This document shows positions 23,599 to 31,250 of a stretch of DNA of 33,019 nt, piece after piece. Both the position numbers and the translations under genes were made by a program. Position 1 is the stretch's first letter; each line of letters begins with the position of its first letter. Source of the DNA: Bacteroidales bacterium (lineage in GTDB: Bacteria; Bacteroidota; Bacteroidia; Bacteroidales; UBA4181); NCBI GenBank assembly GCA_028700615.1, contig JAQVSH010000002.1:1-33019 (forward strand). Direction: 5' to 3'. The notes below the pieces were generated by a model, which had not been told where the DNA came from, ran no database searches, and was given only the letters and a program-made list of their open reading frames with translations.

Positions 23599-25659
23599 CT
23601 ATTTCTGATTAACGAAAGGATTTTTGGATTCATCATATTTACCACCCTTTGCAAGTACGGGGTAAATGGCCGCCGGAAAGCAGAGACTCTGATAAATCGT
23701 AAATTCACTTTGAGAAATGGCTCCCCGGTTATCGATATAAATTCTTTCTCTGGGAGTCTCCTTGGTAAAAGCAGGATAAGTCACTCCATTTCTGGTGGCA
23801 AGCCCGGGACCAAAAATTAAAATACCCGGACGGGGACCCCATCCCTGCTCTATCGTATAGGCCGATTCGCGGTCATGAGGATTATAAACGCGATTAAAGC
23901 CCATCCCTGTCATAAAGGATTTCCCAAGCGGATTGAGACCCATGGCATAATCCATCATCTGGCTCACGGCATCAATATATTTTTGTTCTTTGGAGATCCT
24001 CCAGTATAATAATACAGAATGTGAAAATTGACCCTGAGCCACATTGCTGCCCCACCATCTGAGAGTGGAAGGAGCTCCTACCGGATAGGCATTTAATGCA
24101 AGATATTCCAACTGTTTGTCTGCGGTAGTCTTGAGGGCGTTTTTAAATATATTCACGACAGCAGGATCAGTAGGTCTTTTTTTAGCAATGACATACGAAT
24201 AAAAATAAGAAGCCATCCAGGCTTTCTGGGCAAAATCTTCAGTACGCGCATTGTAGGTATTGGCCAGTTCCATAACATCCTGAGCGTGATCTTTAATGTA
24301 TTGATGAGCCGTAGCATCTCCCGTCAAAAGATATTTTTCTACCGAGAAATACATTTTATGATTGGGAGTGATCGTTTCTCCGGCAGCTTTAAATGCTCTT
24401 TCGGCTCTTTCCATCAACTCTTTGGCTTTCTCCGGCTTATAGGGTTGAATGATCCTGGCTAAATGCATAAACATCCCGGAAGCCCAGGCTGCGGTGCGTG
24501 AATCCAGTTTTTCTGAACCAAATAAATGATCTTCCCTGTCATAAGTAGTAAAAGGAGAATAACCCGTAGTTTCTGTTCCCCAGATCATTTCTCCGGACTC
24601 TTCCTGTACATATTCCCAGAACATGGCACCCCATGCGGCTTCGTCAATGATATCGGGTATTCCGTTGCATTTACCCAAAATATTAAAATTCTCATCAAAT
24701 CTATCGGGAATATTAAACTGATCGTCCGTAAAATATTCAGGAAAAGCCTCATACGTTGTCAGCAAAGCGCAGGTAACATCCATGTGATAGGTTCTGCGGT
24801 CAGCATCCCCGGCATCATGATATCCTCCCCATGCTTTGAAAGAGGGTTCAGTTCCCGTTACTTTCAACCGGGCTTCAGCGATAGGTCCATAGGTTTTGTA
24901 AATAACCTCATGACATGGTTTCATTCGGATATTCCATGCATACGGCCACATAATCTGTACCCCGCAACGCTGATGATACAATGAACGGAAGCTGACATGA
25001 CCCAGACGGCGTGAAAAATCAGCACCCACCCCAAAAGGATAAGAGCAACCGTACCCTTTGACAGAAATGACATAAGGGCCGCCTTCCGGAACCGCAGACA
25101 GATTGATCCGGTATACAAAATCTCCCGAAGAGGCATCCTGTCCGATTTCCTTCAAGGTACCCGAAGTAATCGGTTTCCCTGTAAATTCATCATAAACGGT
25201 GTAAGCCGGCAGGGCTCCTTCAATCTTTTTGCTTCCGCCATCGCCAAGCCAGATAGCAAAATTGGCATATCTGACCTTTGAAAGGGCACTGTATCCTGAC
25301 TGGTTTGTTTTTATGGATTCACAAAAAATAGTCTTATCATCAAAGGTAAAAGCACTGTTGCCATGAGGGGTCTCAAGCGTATAAGCCTTTCCATTGACCA
25401 ATTCAGGAACCTGCAAATAAATATAATGATCGCAGGCATTCGACTCTGTTACAAAACGATGAATTGCCTTAACCGGTTGACCGTTTAATTTCCACAAAGA
25501 AAGATCTCCCACATTGACTTCATCTAAAATAACGGTATCACTCTTAAAAAAAGCAACCAGTACATCTTTGGAGGCAGTGCGAATTTCCTCCAGGCTCAGA
25601 GTAGCATGTGCCGTCAGAGACCAGCACAGAAAAGCAGTTAAAATTGTCCAGAATTTCAT
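23599..25659 (-). CDS. Secreted glycoside hydrolase family 9 enzyme (endoglucanase-like)
   Basis: 686 residues. A signal peptide (about 1-19, ending AHA) leads to an N-terminal CelD-type Ig-like domain with KTNQSGYSALSKVRYA (about 120-215), then the GH9 (alpha/alpha)6 barrel. Active-site features are the WGGYHDAGDAD motif with Asp282 and the probable catalytic base Asp285, the late FNRVYNPHDRES segment, and the probable catalytic acid Glu652 in SQSEFTIYQ. GH9 enzymes act on beta-1,4-glucans and some on mixed-linkage glucan or xyloglucan; the exact substrate is unclear. No lipobox follows the signal, so periplasmic location or secretion is likely. Its partners to the right suggest hemicellulose use. 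Confidence 0.92.
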   Translation of the reverse strand: MKFWTILTAFLCWSLTAHATLSLEEIRTASKDVLVAFFKSDTVILDEVNVGDLSLWKLNGQPVKAIHRFVTESNACDHYIYLQVPELVNGKAYTLETPHGNSAFTFDDKTIFCESIKTNQSGYSALSKVRYANFAIWLGDGGSKKIEGALPAYTVYDEFTGKPITSGTLKEIGQDASSGDFVYRINLSAVPEGGPYVISVKGYGCSYPFGVGADFSRRLGHVSFRSLYHQRCGVQIMWPYAWNIRMKPCHEVIYKTYGPIAEARLKVTGTEPSFKAWGGYHDAGDADRRTYHMDVTCALLTTYEAFPEYFTDDQFNIPDRFDENFNILGKCNGIPDIIDEAAWGAMFWEYVQEESGEMIWGTETTGYSPFTTYDREDHLFGSEKLDSRTAAWASGMFMHLARIIQPYKPEKAKELMERAERAFKAAGETITPNHKMYFSVEKYLLTGDATAHQYIKDHAQDVMELANTYNARTEDFAQKAWMASYFYSYVIAKKRPTDPAVVNIFKNALKTTADKQLEYLALNAYPVGAPSTLRWWGSNVAQGQFSHSVLLYWRISKEQKYIDAVSQMMDYAMGLNPLGKSFMTGMGFNRVYNPHDRESAYTIEQGWGPRPGILIFGPGLATRNGVTYPAFTKETPRERIYIDNRGAISQSEFTIYQSLCFPAAIYPVLAKGGKYDESKNPFVNQK

Positions 25660-25689
25660 AGGGATCTATTTATTAAATCATTTGAGATT

Positions 25690-25726
25690 AAACAAAAAAA
25701 CCTTCCGGAAAGCCTCCGGACGGTTT
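25690..25726 (-). terminator. Intrinsic terminator after the small lysine-rich gene
   Basis: On the minus strand a hairpin with paired ends AAACC/GGTTT and inner CCGGA/TCCGG (25726-25698, with a 2-base internal bulge) is followed by a T-rich run (25700-25689). It lies between the lysine-rich gene and GH9, so GH9 needs its own promoter. Confidence 0.75.
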
Positions 25727-25761
25727 GAAACTCACATAAGGGATCTTTAAAACTTTACAGT

Positions 25762-25869
25762 TTAGCTTTTACTTTCTTTTTTTGCTTTTTTTTCTGCCCG
25801 TTTTTCTTTTAAGGTTTTTTCGGGTTCCTTCTTGGCACTATTCTTTGCCGGACTCTTTTCTTTTGACAT
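25762..25869 (-). CDS. Small lysine/glutamate-rich protein, 35 residues
   Basis: Found by translating the minus strand between GH9 and the acyltransferase gene. ATG at 25869 opens a 35-codon frame ending in TAA. The product begins MSKEKSPAKNSAKK and ends AKKESKS, with 13 Lys, 6 Glu and 1 Arg; it should be a soluble, mostly disordered or helical chain. I recall similar tiny Lys-rich proteins in other Bacteroidales but cannot name a function; nucleic acid binding is only a guess. A good terminator sits 36 bases after the stop and an inverted repeat 56 bases upstream of the start, which supports a real independent gene. Confidence 0.65.
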   Translation of the reverse strand: MSKEKSPAKNSAKKEPEKTLKEKRAEKKAKKESKS

Positions 25870-25911
25870 AGTAGTAGTTTTAAAAAGATCAAACAAAGTG
25901 GAAATTTACAC

Positions 25912-25946
25912 AAAAAAACATTTGTTTAACATTCTGAAATGTTAAA
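25912..25946 (-). terminator. Inverted repeat, possible terminator of the HTCS-acyltransferase unit
   Basis: TTTAACATT (25925-25933) and AATGTTAAA (25938-25946) are perfect 9-bp arms with a 4-base loop. On the minus strand seven T (25918-25912) follow after 6 bases. It lies about 97 bases past the acyltransferase stop. The weak A/T stem and offset T-run also allow an operator for the small gene. Confidence 0.45.
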
Positions 25947-26042
25947 TATGAAGTCTCCGTGAAAAGGAATAAAAAAGAAGCAAGCCATAGGCCTGTGAAA
26001 GCAGCAAGCACTGTATCACTGAGACATAAACATCCCGGATGA

Positions 26043-27146
26043 TTAGTTGAAATACTTACCAACAAAAGGTATTTGGCGGATAATCCAGGAAAATATAATG
26101 GATACGACTATTGCCAAGGTGCCAATGATAAAAAACTTAAGAACTGCGTTCATCACCACCGGGGTTGCCAATACAGAAATTCCGATCAAAACCGGGGCAT
26201 GAATTACATACACGCCAAATACATTTTCAGAAATAAACTTCATCAGAGCACTCTGCGTGTTAAATCTGGTTTTAGCAATACCTATAAGAGCCACAATAAA
26301 AGCAACACAAAAGAGGGATTCCCATAATGCATACAAAAAAGCGGGAAAATTCATACCTCCGTTGATTACATTGCTTCCCTCAAATACTTTTCCGAGCGTT
26401 CCCATAAGGATCCACAGAGGAAGCCCTACACCAAAAGCGACCCATAACCATTTTTTACCGGTGCAAAAGTCTATTTTTTCAAGTAAACCCTGGCGAGATG
26501 CAATAATACCTGCTCCAAACATAAAAATATAACCGGAGAAGAAACAGAATTGCAGATTCATAAAGGCAGTTCCTATAGGATAAATCCAACGGATTCCAAA
26601 AGCGAACAGGGTAACCAAGGCGATCAGAAGAACGAGAGTAACAGTCGTAACCGGGATAGGTTTAATTTTAGGTAATTTTTTATGTATCAGCGCATAAAAA
26701 ACAGAGAAAATCAACAAAACCAGCGCAAACCAAAGAGGGCCTGTATAACCCGGAAATTCAAAGTTTTTGATTCCACTTAGCATATAAGACAGTGTATCCG
26801 TTTGAGGATTATGAAGTTCAATACAAAGCGGATGAATCAGAAAAATATAAATCAGAACCGGAACTCCGAGACGATTTAAACGACCTGTGATAAACTTCGC
26901 AGTACCTTTTCTTTCCAGAGAAGCAGGAATAAAATACCCGGCAATAAAAAAGAACAGAGACATGCTAAAAGCCTGGGCATGCGATTGGAAAAACATAAAA
27001 AAGGCCGTGGAAGCAATAGACAACTCAATGTGCTCATTATAATACCAACTCCCTATAGAACTGTAAGTTACTGCTGTATGAATAAATACGACAATAAAAA
27101 TACAGAATACCCTGAGATTGTCTATATAATTTAACCGTCCAGTCAT
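26043..27146 (-). CDS. Acyltransferase 3 family membrane protein
   Basis: 367 residues with about ten hydrophobic segments. The N-terminus NYIDNLRVFCIFIVVFIHTAV, with the conserved His in helix 1, is typical of the family. It is followed by SLFFFIAGYF and the RLNRLGVPVLIY segment with conserved Arg. The C-terminus has FISENVFGVYVIHAPVL. Members transfer acetyl or succinyl groups to extracytoplasmic sugars or lipids. It starts 29 bases after the HTCS stop on the same strand and so is probably cotranscribed with it. Its acceptor could be cell-surface glycan or an imported polysaccharide fragment; sequence does not decide. Confidence 0.88.
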   Translation of the reverse strand: MTGRLNYIDNLRVFCIFIVVFIHTAVTYSSIGSWYYNEHIELSIASTAFFMFFQSHAQAFSMSLFFFIAGYFIPASLERKGTAKFITGRLNRLGVPVLIYIFLIHPLCIELHNPQTDTLSYMLSGIKNFEFPGYTGPLWFALVLLIFSVFYALIHKKLPKIKPIPVTTVTLVLLIALVTLFAFGIRWIYPIGTAFMNLQFCFFSGYIFMFGAGIIASRQGLLEKIDFCTGKKWLWVAFGVGLPLWILMGTLGKVFEGSNVINGGMNFPAFLYALWESLFCVAFIVALIGIAKTRFNTQSALMKFISENVFGVYVIHAPVLIGISVLATPVVMNAVLKFFIIGTLAIVVSIIFSWIIRQIPFVGKYFN

Positions 27147-27175
27147 AACGTGATTTTTAGTGGTCGCTGATCATG

Positions 27176-30100
27176 TTATTTTTGATGCTTAAGTTGATTG
27201 ATATATTCAGAGGGTGTTATCTTATATTCTTCTTTGAAATGCTTGGTAAATATCTTTGGAGAATTATACCCTAACATATAGGCAATCTCAGAAATAGACA
27301 TCTGACTTTCCTGAAGTAATTGTTGCGCCCTCTTAATTCGCATAATACGAATAAACTCAATGGGAGTTTTACCGGTAATTTTTGTCAATTTCTTATAGAG
27401 ATAGCCTCTTGAGATACTCAGATTTTCAGCCAATTCGTCCACCGAGAAATTCACATTGCCAAAATTTTCTTCTACAATACGGATAGCCTTTTCGATAAAT
27501 AGAGTATCAAGAGAGGTAATAGTAATTTTATTAGGCTCAATATTCACTTGTTGATCAAATAATCTTTGTCTTTCTATATTGTTTTTAATCAACCTATTGA
27601 TACGTAATTTCAAAATTTCCATATTGAATGGCTTGACAATATATTCATCTGCACCGGTGTTAAGACCTTCCATCTGGTACTCTTCGCTGGCTTTTGCAGT
27701 AAGTAAGATGACAGGAATGTGAGAATACAGAATATTGCTTTTAATCACATTGCATAGCTCTAAGCCATCCATCTTTGGCATCATCACATCGCTAATTACA
27801 ATATCAACATTTTCGGCATTTAAGATCTCCAATGCTTCCAAGCCATTCATTGCCTTCAGTACTTTGTAATGAGTGGACAAACTTGCACTTAGAAAATCAA
27901 TGAAATCCTGATTATCATCAACGATCAGTATGACGTAATGATGGTTGTATTGATCATGATCGTTTTCGGTTTGAATATCGTGCTCCTCTTCATGAGTAAG
28001 TTTTGTCAGACAAGATATTGCTGCATTAAGAGGCAAAATGACTGTAAAAATACTCCCACGCGGATGATTGCTCTCGACTTTGATTTCACCTTTATGCAGT
28101 TTCACATATTCAGAAACAAGATAAAGCCCTATACCGGTACCTTCCTTACTGAAATCCTTCAAGTCGGGACGATAAAAACATTGGAATATTTTTTCTTGCT
28201 GATCCGGGGCTATGCCACTTCCTGTGTCACTAAACTGCAATATCACATGGTCCTCGCTTTTATCAATACTCACTGTGATAGAACCGCCGTCATTGGTATA
28301 TTTAAAGGCATTTGAAAGAATATTAGTCGTTATCTTGCGCACTTTGTCATAATCAAAATCCATAAATATCTCACTATTACAGATAAATTGATAGTCTATA
28401 TTCTTCTTTTTGGCCATATTTTCAAAAGCAAGAAATTGGTCTTTAACAATGCTTGCAATATCGCCGTGCATATAATTGATCACTTCGCCTTTTGCATCCA
28501 ATTTTCGAAAATCCAAAAGCTGATTAATCAGTTCGAGTAAATACTTGGCATTATGAAGGACTATATGAATCAGAGAATTTTTATCTTGTGGATATTTAGA
28601 TACAAATTCTTCAAGCGGATTGATAATCAGAGATAATGGCGTCCTGAATTCATGACTCACATTGGCAAAAAACTGCATTTTCATGTCAGTCAACTTCTTT
28701 TGACGCTCGTTTTCTTGTTCTATTTCCCTGATTTGCGCAGCTCGTCTACGTCTCAACCTGAAATACGAAATCATATTCCAAATTAATAACACTACCAATG
28801 CGATATAAATACCATAGGCAAGATTGGTTTTATACCATGGTGGCAAAATGGCGATGGCTAAATATTTTGTATGCGTTGACCAAACCCCTTCTGCATTGCG
28901 CGCTTTAATCTGAAGCATGTAATCTCCGGCCGAAAGAGTCGATAAGTCGACCTGATAGTTTGACATATCCACCCAATCCGAATTCAAACCCTCAATACGA
29001 TAAGCATATTTAATCTTATCCGATTCTACAAAATCTAATGTCGAAAATAGCAACTGAACAAATGATCTGCCTTCATTTAAAGTCAGTTGCGTAGCATACT
29101 CCGGCGATTTATTATCAGTAATATCAGAGATCGACAAATCATTAAATGGAGATAATATATTGGTCAATGAAATTTTGGCATCATATTCTTTTTTTATGAT
29201 TTCCTGAGGGACAATGACCATAAATCCGTTTGGGGTCCCAACCAGAATATTACCATTACGGCGTTTATACATTGCCCTGTCATTAATATCATTGGATATC
29301 AGCCCGTCATCTTTTGTATAACTTACGACAGAAAATGGACTTTGAGATAAATTAATGCGTGCTATTCCATTCACCGTGCCGACCCACATTTGTCCGTTAT
29401 TATCCTCAATGACTGCTTTGACAAAATCAGACGGCAAACCGTCATTATGATTTATATTGACAATTTTGCCTGTTTGAGGGTTCCAATAAGTTAATCCATG
29501 ATTATATCCTATCCAGAGTAAATTGCGGCTATCTTTATACAATGTGTAGATATTGATCTGCCCTAAAGCCCTTGTACTGTCCTGGTGTTCATAAAAAAAA
29601 TCGCATTCATTGGTCTCTGTATTCACTTCAATCAGCCCTGAAGAAGAGGCTATAAAAAGTTGATGATTTCCGACATACAGCAATTCTTTAATACTCAGAT
29701 AACCATTTGTTCTATAAATAGTTTCAAACTCTTTCTTTTCAGGATTGAGTTTTTGGATTCTTCCATTCAAGGTACCAAGCCAGATATACCCATGATCATC
29801 TTCTTGTATGCCATAGACATTACCGGCCAAATCGCTATTATCGGCAGTATATTGAGTGATCTTCCCTTTATCATAACAAAACAGCCCGTTTTGATAGCAT
29901 CCCAACCACATTCTGCCTTTACTGTCCACCTTGAGAACATCTATCACATTCGCCGGAATCGGGACGATAGTCTCTTTATTATCTTTTAATGAAAAACGTA
30001 TAAGGCCGCCGCCATCAGTGCCATGCCACAAAGCTTCGTCATCTTCGTAAAAATTAAAAATATCGGTATAATCATATGGCTTATAAGACAAGATGGCCTG

Positions 30101-31135
30101 CTTTTGTGGGGTATAATATGAAATTCCGTTTTTAAAATTCCCAATCCAGACAATGCCGTCGCTGTCAATATGGAGTGCGCTTAGATTATTACTCGCTATG
30201 GTGTGAGATTTTTGAGGATTATGCGTTAACTCAACAAAATATTTAAATTCAGGATTATAAATAAAAGCGCCTAAATGGCTTGTTATCAACCATATATTTC
30301 CAAAAGGATCTTCTGCTATACTCTTCACTCTATTGAATGGCTCATCGTGTTCAGGAAGTATAATTTCCTTCCATTCATCCACCATGCTTTTTTTATAGAG
30401 GACCAAACTATTAAAAAAAGTATGAAGCCATATTCCATTATTTTTATCAACATAAACCTCAGGAGCGAAATTCCTCATCCTGGCTTTGTATGTTTCTGGT
30501 ATCTCGATTTTGTTGGTTTGTGAAGTAGCTATAGAAATAGTGTACAAATCACCTTGTCCGTTAATGGTATAAATATTTTCATTGGTCACATATATTCCGG
30601 ACGGATATGAATCCATCAAAGTATACCCCTTGGTAACCTTGTTTGCATAATGGTAAAGATACATCCGGGCATTTTCATAACACCAAAAATATTCTCTATC
30701 CCTATCGATTCCGATTTTTGACGGATTACATGAAATGCTATAACCTTGAAGCCTGGCTTGTATACTAGTGTCAAATTCTCCGGTTTTATAATCATAAATC
30801 GAAAATCCACCTTCTGATTGTACCCAAATATCTCCTTCGTTATCTTCGAAGATATTTTCTACCCGGTTACTCGGAAGTTCCGAGTTATAATCGTAATACT
30901 GTTGTATGTGATATGAGTCATAACGATTTAATCCATAGTCAGTCCCCCCCCATAAAAAACCACGGCTATCCCTGCAGATGGAAAGAATACGGTTACTCGA
31001 CAATCCTTCAGAAACATTTCTGAACATAAAAATATCCCGCTTTGTATCGAGTTGAGCATGTACTGTCAACGAATAAAGCAGGCATATTATTAGCACAAAT
31101 GACGAGTTAAATTTCAAAATCATCCTTTGTTTCAT
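27176..31135 (-). CDS. Hybrid two-component system sensor/regulator (HTCS)
   Basis: 1319 residues from ATG at 31135. Layout: signal sequence (about 1-28); a periplasmic two-propeller region with many Reg_prop-type repeats (for example GFLWGGTDYGLNRYD, GQMWVGTVNGIARIN) to about 650; a Y_Y_Y domain (YAYRIEGLNSDWVDM); a membrane helix near 770-790. Then come HisKA with phospho-acceptor His828 (FANVSHEFRTPLSLI), HATPase (N and G boxes, DTGSGIAPDQ, GTGIGLYLV), a receiver with Asp1116 (IVISDVMMPKMDG) and a C-terminal AraC helix-turn-helix (about 1225-1315). Such proteins sense oligosaccharides in the periplasm and switch on polysaccharide utilisation genes. The adjacent GH27-GH26 gene suggests a mannan-derived ligand. 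The gene is notably AT-rich. Confidence 0.96.
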   Translation of the reverse strand: MKQRMILKFNSSFVLIICLLYSLTVHAQLDTKRDIFMFRNVSEGLSSNRILSICRDSRGFLWGGTDYGLNRYDSYHIQQYYDYNSELPSNRVENIFEDNEGDIWVQSEGGFSIYDYKTGEFDTSIQARLQGYSISCNPSKIGIDRDREYFWCYENARMYLYHYANKVTKGYTLMDSYPSGIYVTNENIYTINGQGDLYTISIATSQTNKIEIPETYKARMRNFAPEVYVDKNNGIWLHTFFNSLVLYKKSMVDEWKEIILPEHDEPFNRVKSIAEDPFGNIWLITSHLGAFIYNPEFKYFVELTHNPQKSHTIASNNLSALHIDSDGIVWIGNFKNGISYYTPQKQAILSYKPYDYTDIFNFYEDDEALWHGTDGGGLIRFSLKDNKETIVPIPANVIDVLKVDSKGRMWLGCYQNGLFCYDKGKITQYTADNSDLAGNVYGIQEDDHGYIWLGTLNGRIQKLNPEKKEFETIYRTNGYLSIKELLYVGNHQLFIASSSGLIEVNTETNECDFFYEHQDSTRALGQINIYTLYKDSRNLLWIGYNHGLTYWNPQTGKIVNINHNDGLPSDFVKAVIEDNNGQMWVGTVNGIARINLSQSPFSVVSYTKDDGLISNDINDRAMYKRRNGNILVGTPNGFMVIVPQEIIKKEYDAKISLTNILSPFNDLSISDITDNKSPEYATQLTLNEGRSFVQLLFSTLDFVESDKIKYAYRIEGLNSDWVDMSNYQVDLSTLSAGDYMLQIKARNAEGVWSTHTKYLAIAILPPWYKTNLAYGIYIALVVLLIWNMISYFRLRRRRAAQIREIEQENERQKKLTDMKMQFFANVSHEFRTPLSLIINPLEEFVSKYPQDKNSLIHIVLHNAKYLLELINQLLDFRKLDAKGEVINYMHGDIASIVKDQFLAFENMAKKKNIDYQFICNSEIFMDFDYDKVRKITTNILSNAFKYTNDGGSITVSIDKSEDHVILQFSDTGSGIAPDQQEKIFQCFYRPDLKDFSKEGTGIGLYLVSEYVKLHKGEIKVESNHPRGSIFTVILPLNAAISCLTKLTHEEEHDIQTENDHDQYNHHYVILIVDDNQDFIDFLSASLSTHYKVLKAMNGLEALEILNAENVDIVISDVMMPKMDGLELCNVIKSNILYSHIPVILLTAKASEEYQMEGLNTGADEYIVKPFNMEILKLRINRLIKNNIERQRLFDQQVNIEPNKITITSLDTLFIEKAIRIVEENFGNVNFSVDELAENLSISRGYLYKKLTKITGKTPIEFIRIMRIKRAQQLLQESQMSISEIAYMLGYNSPKIFTKHFKEEYKITPSEYINQLKHQK

Positions 31136-31140
31136 AATAA

Positions 31141-31220
31141 AAACCTCAGAGCATACAATAGGGCGCATCATGCCTCACATTTTCATGATCGCGGGTGGAT
31201 TTTTGTACACTCTGAGGTTT
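31141..31220. repeat. Inverted repeat in the HTCS leader
   Basis: AAACCTCAGAG (31141-31151) and CTCTGAGGTTT (31210-31220) are perfect 11-bp inverted arms. Extended to 18 bases the arms agree at 16 positions. The downstream arm, as read in the HTCS mRNA, ends 5 bases before the HTCS ATG and includes GAGG. Shorter related CCTCA elements lie at 31173-31177 and, inverted, at 31235-31241. No T-run follows, so a terminator is unlikely. Confidence 0.7.
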
Positions 31221-31223
31221 CAT
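31146..31223 (-). CDS. Possible 25-codon upstream ORF in the HTCS leader
   Basis: ATG at 31223 opens a 25-residue frame (MKPQSVQKST start, APYCML end) that stops with TGA at 31148-31146, ten bases before the HTCS ATG. It spans the region between, and includes most of, both arms of the leader inverted repeat. No Shine-Dalgarno site is seen. It may be a leader peptide or chance. Confidence 0.3.
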   Translation of the reverse strand: MKPQSVQKSTRDHENVRHDAPYCML

Positions 31224-31250
31224 AATACTCATAGTGAGGTTAGTTTAAAG

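Noticed and set aside
23586..23604. Possible terminator between pgeF and GH9
   Set aside because: Only a 4-bp AGAG/CTCT pairing without a proper T-run; too weak to call.
31136..31171. HTCS start at 31171
   Set aside because: Adds 12 residues ahead of a normal signal peptide; ATG at 31135 gives the usual short basic N-terminus.
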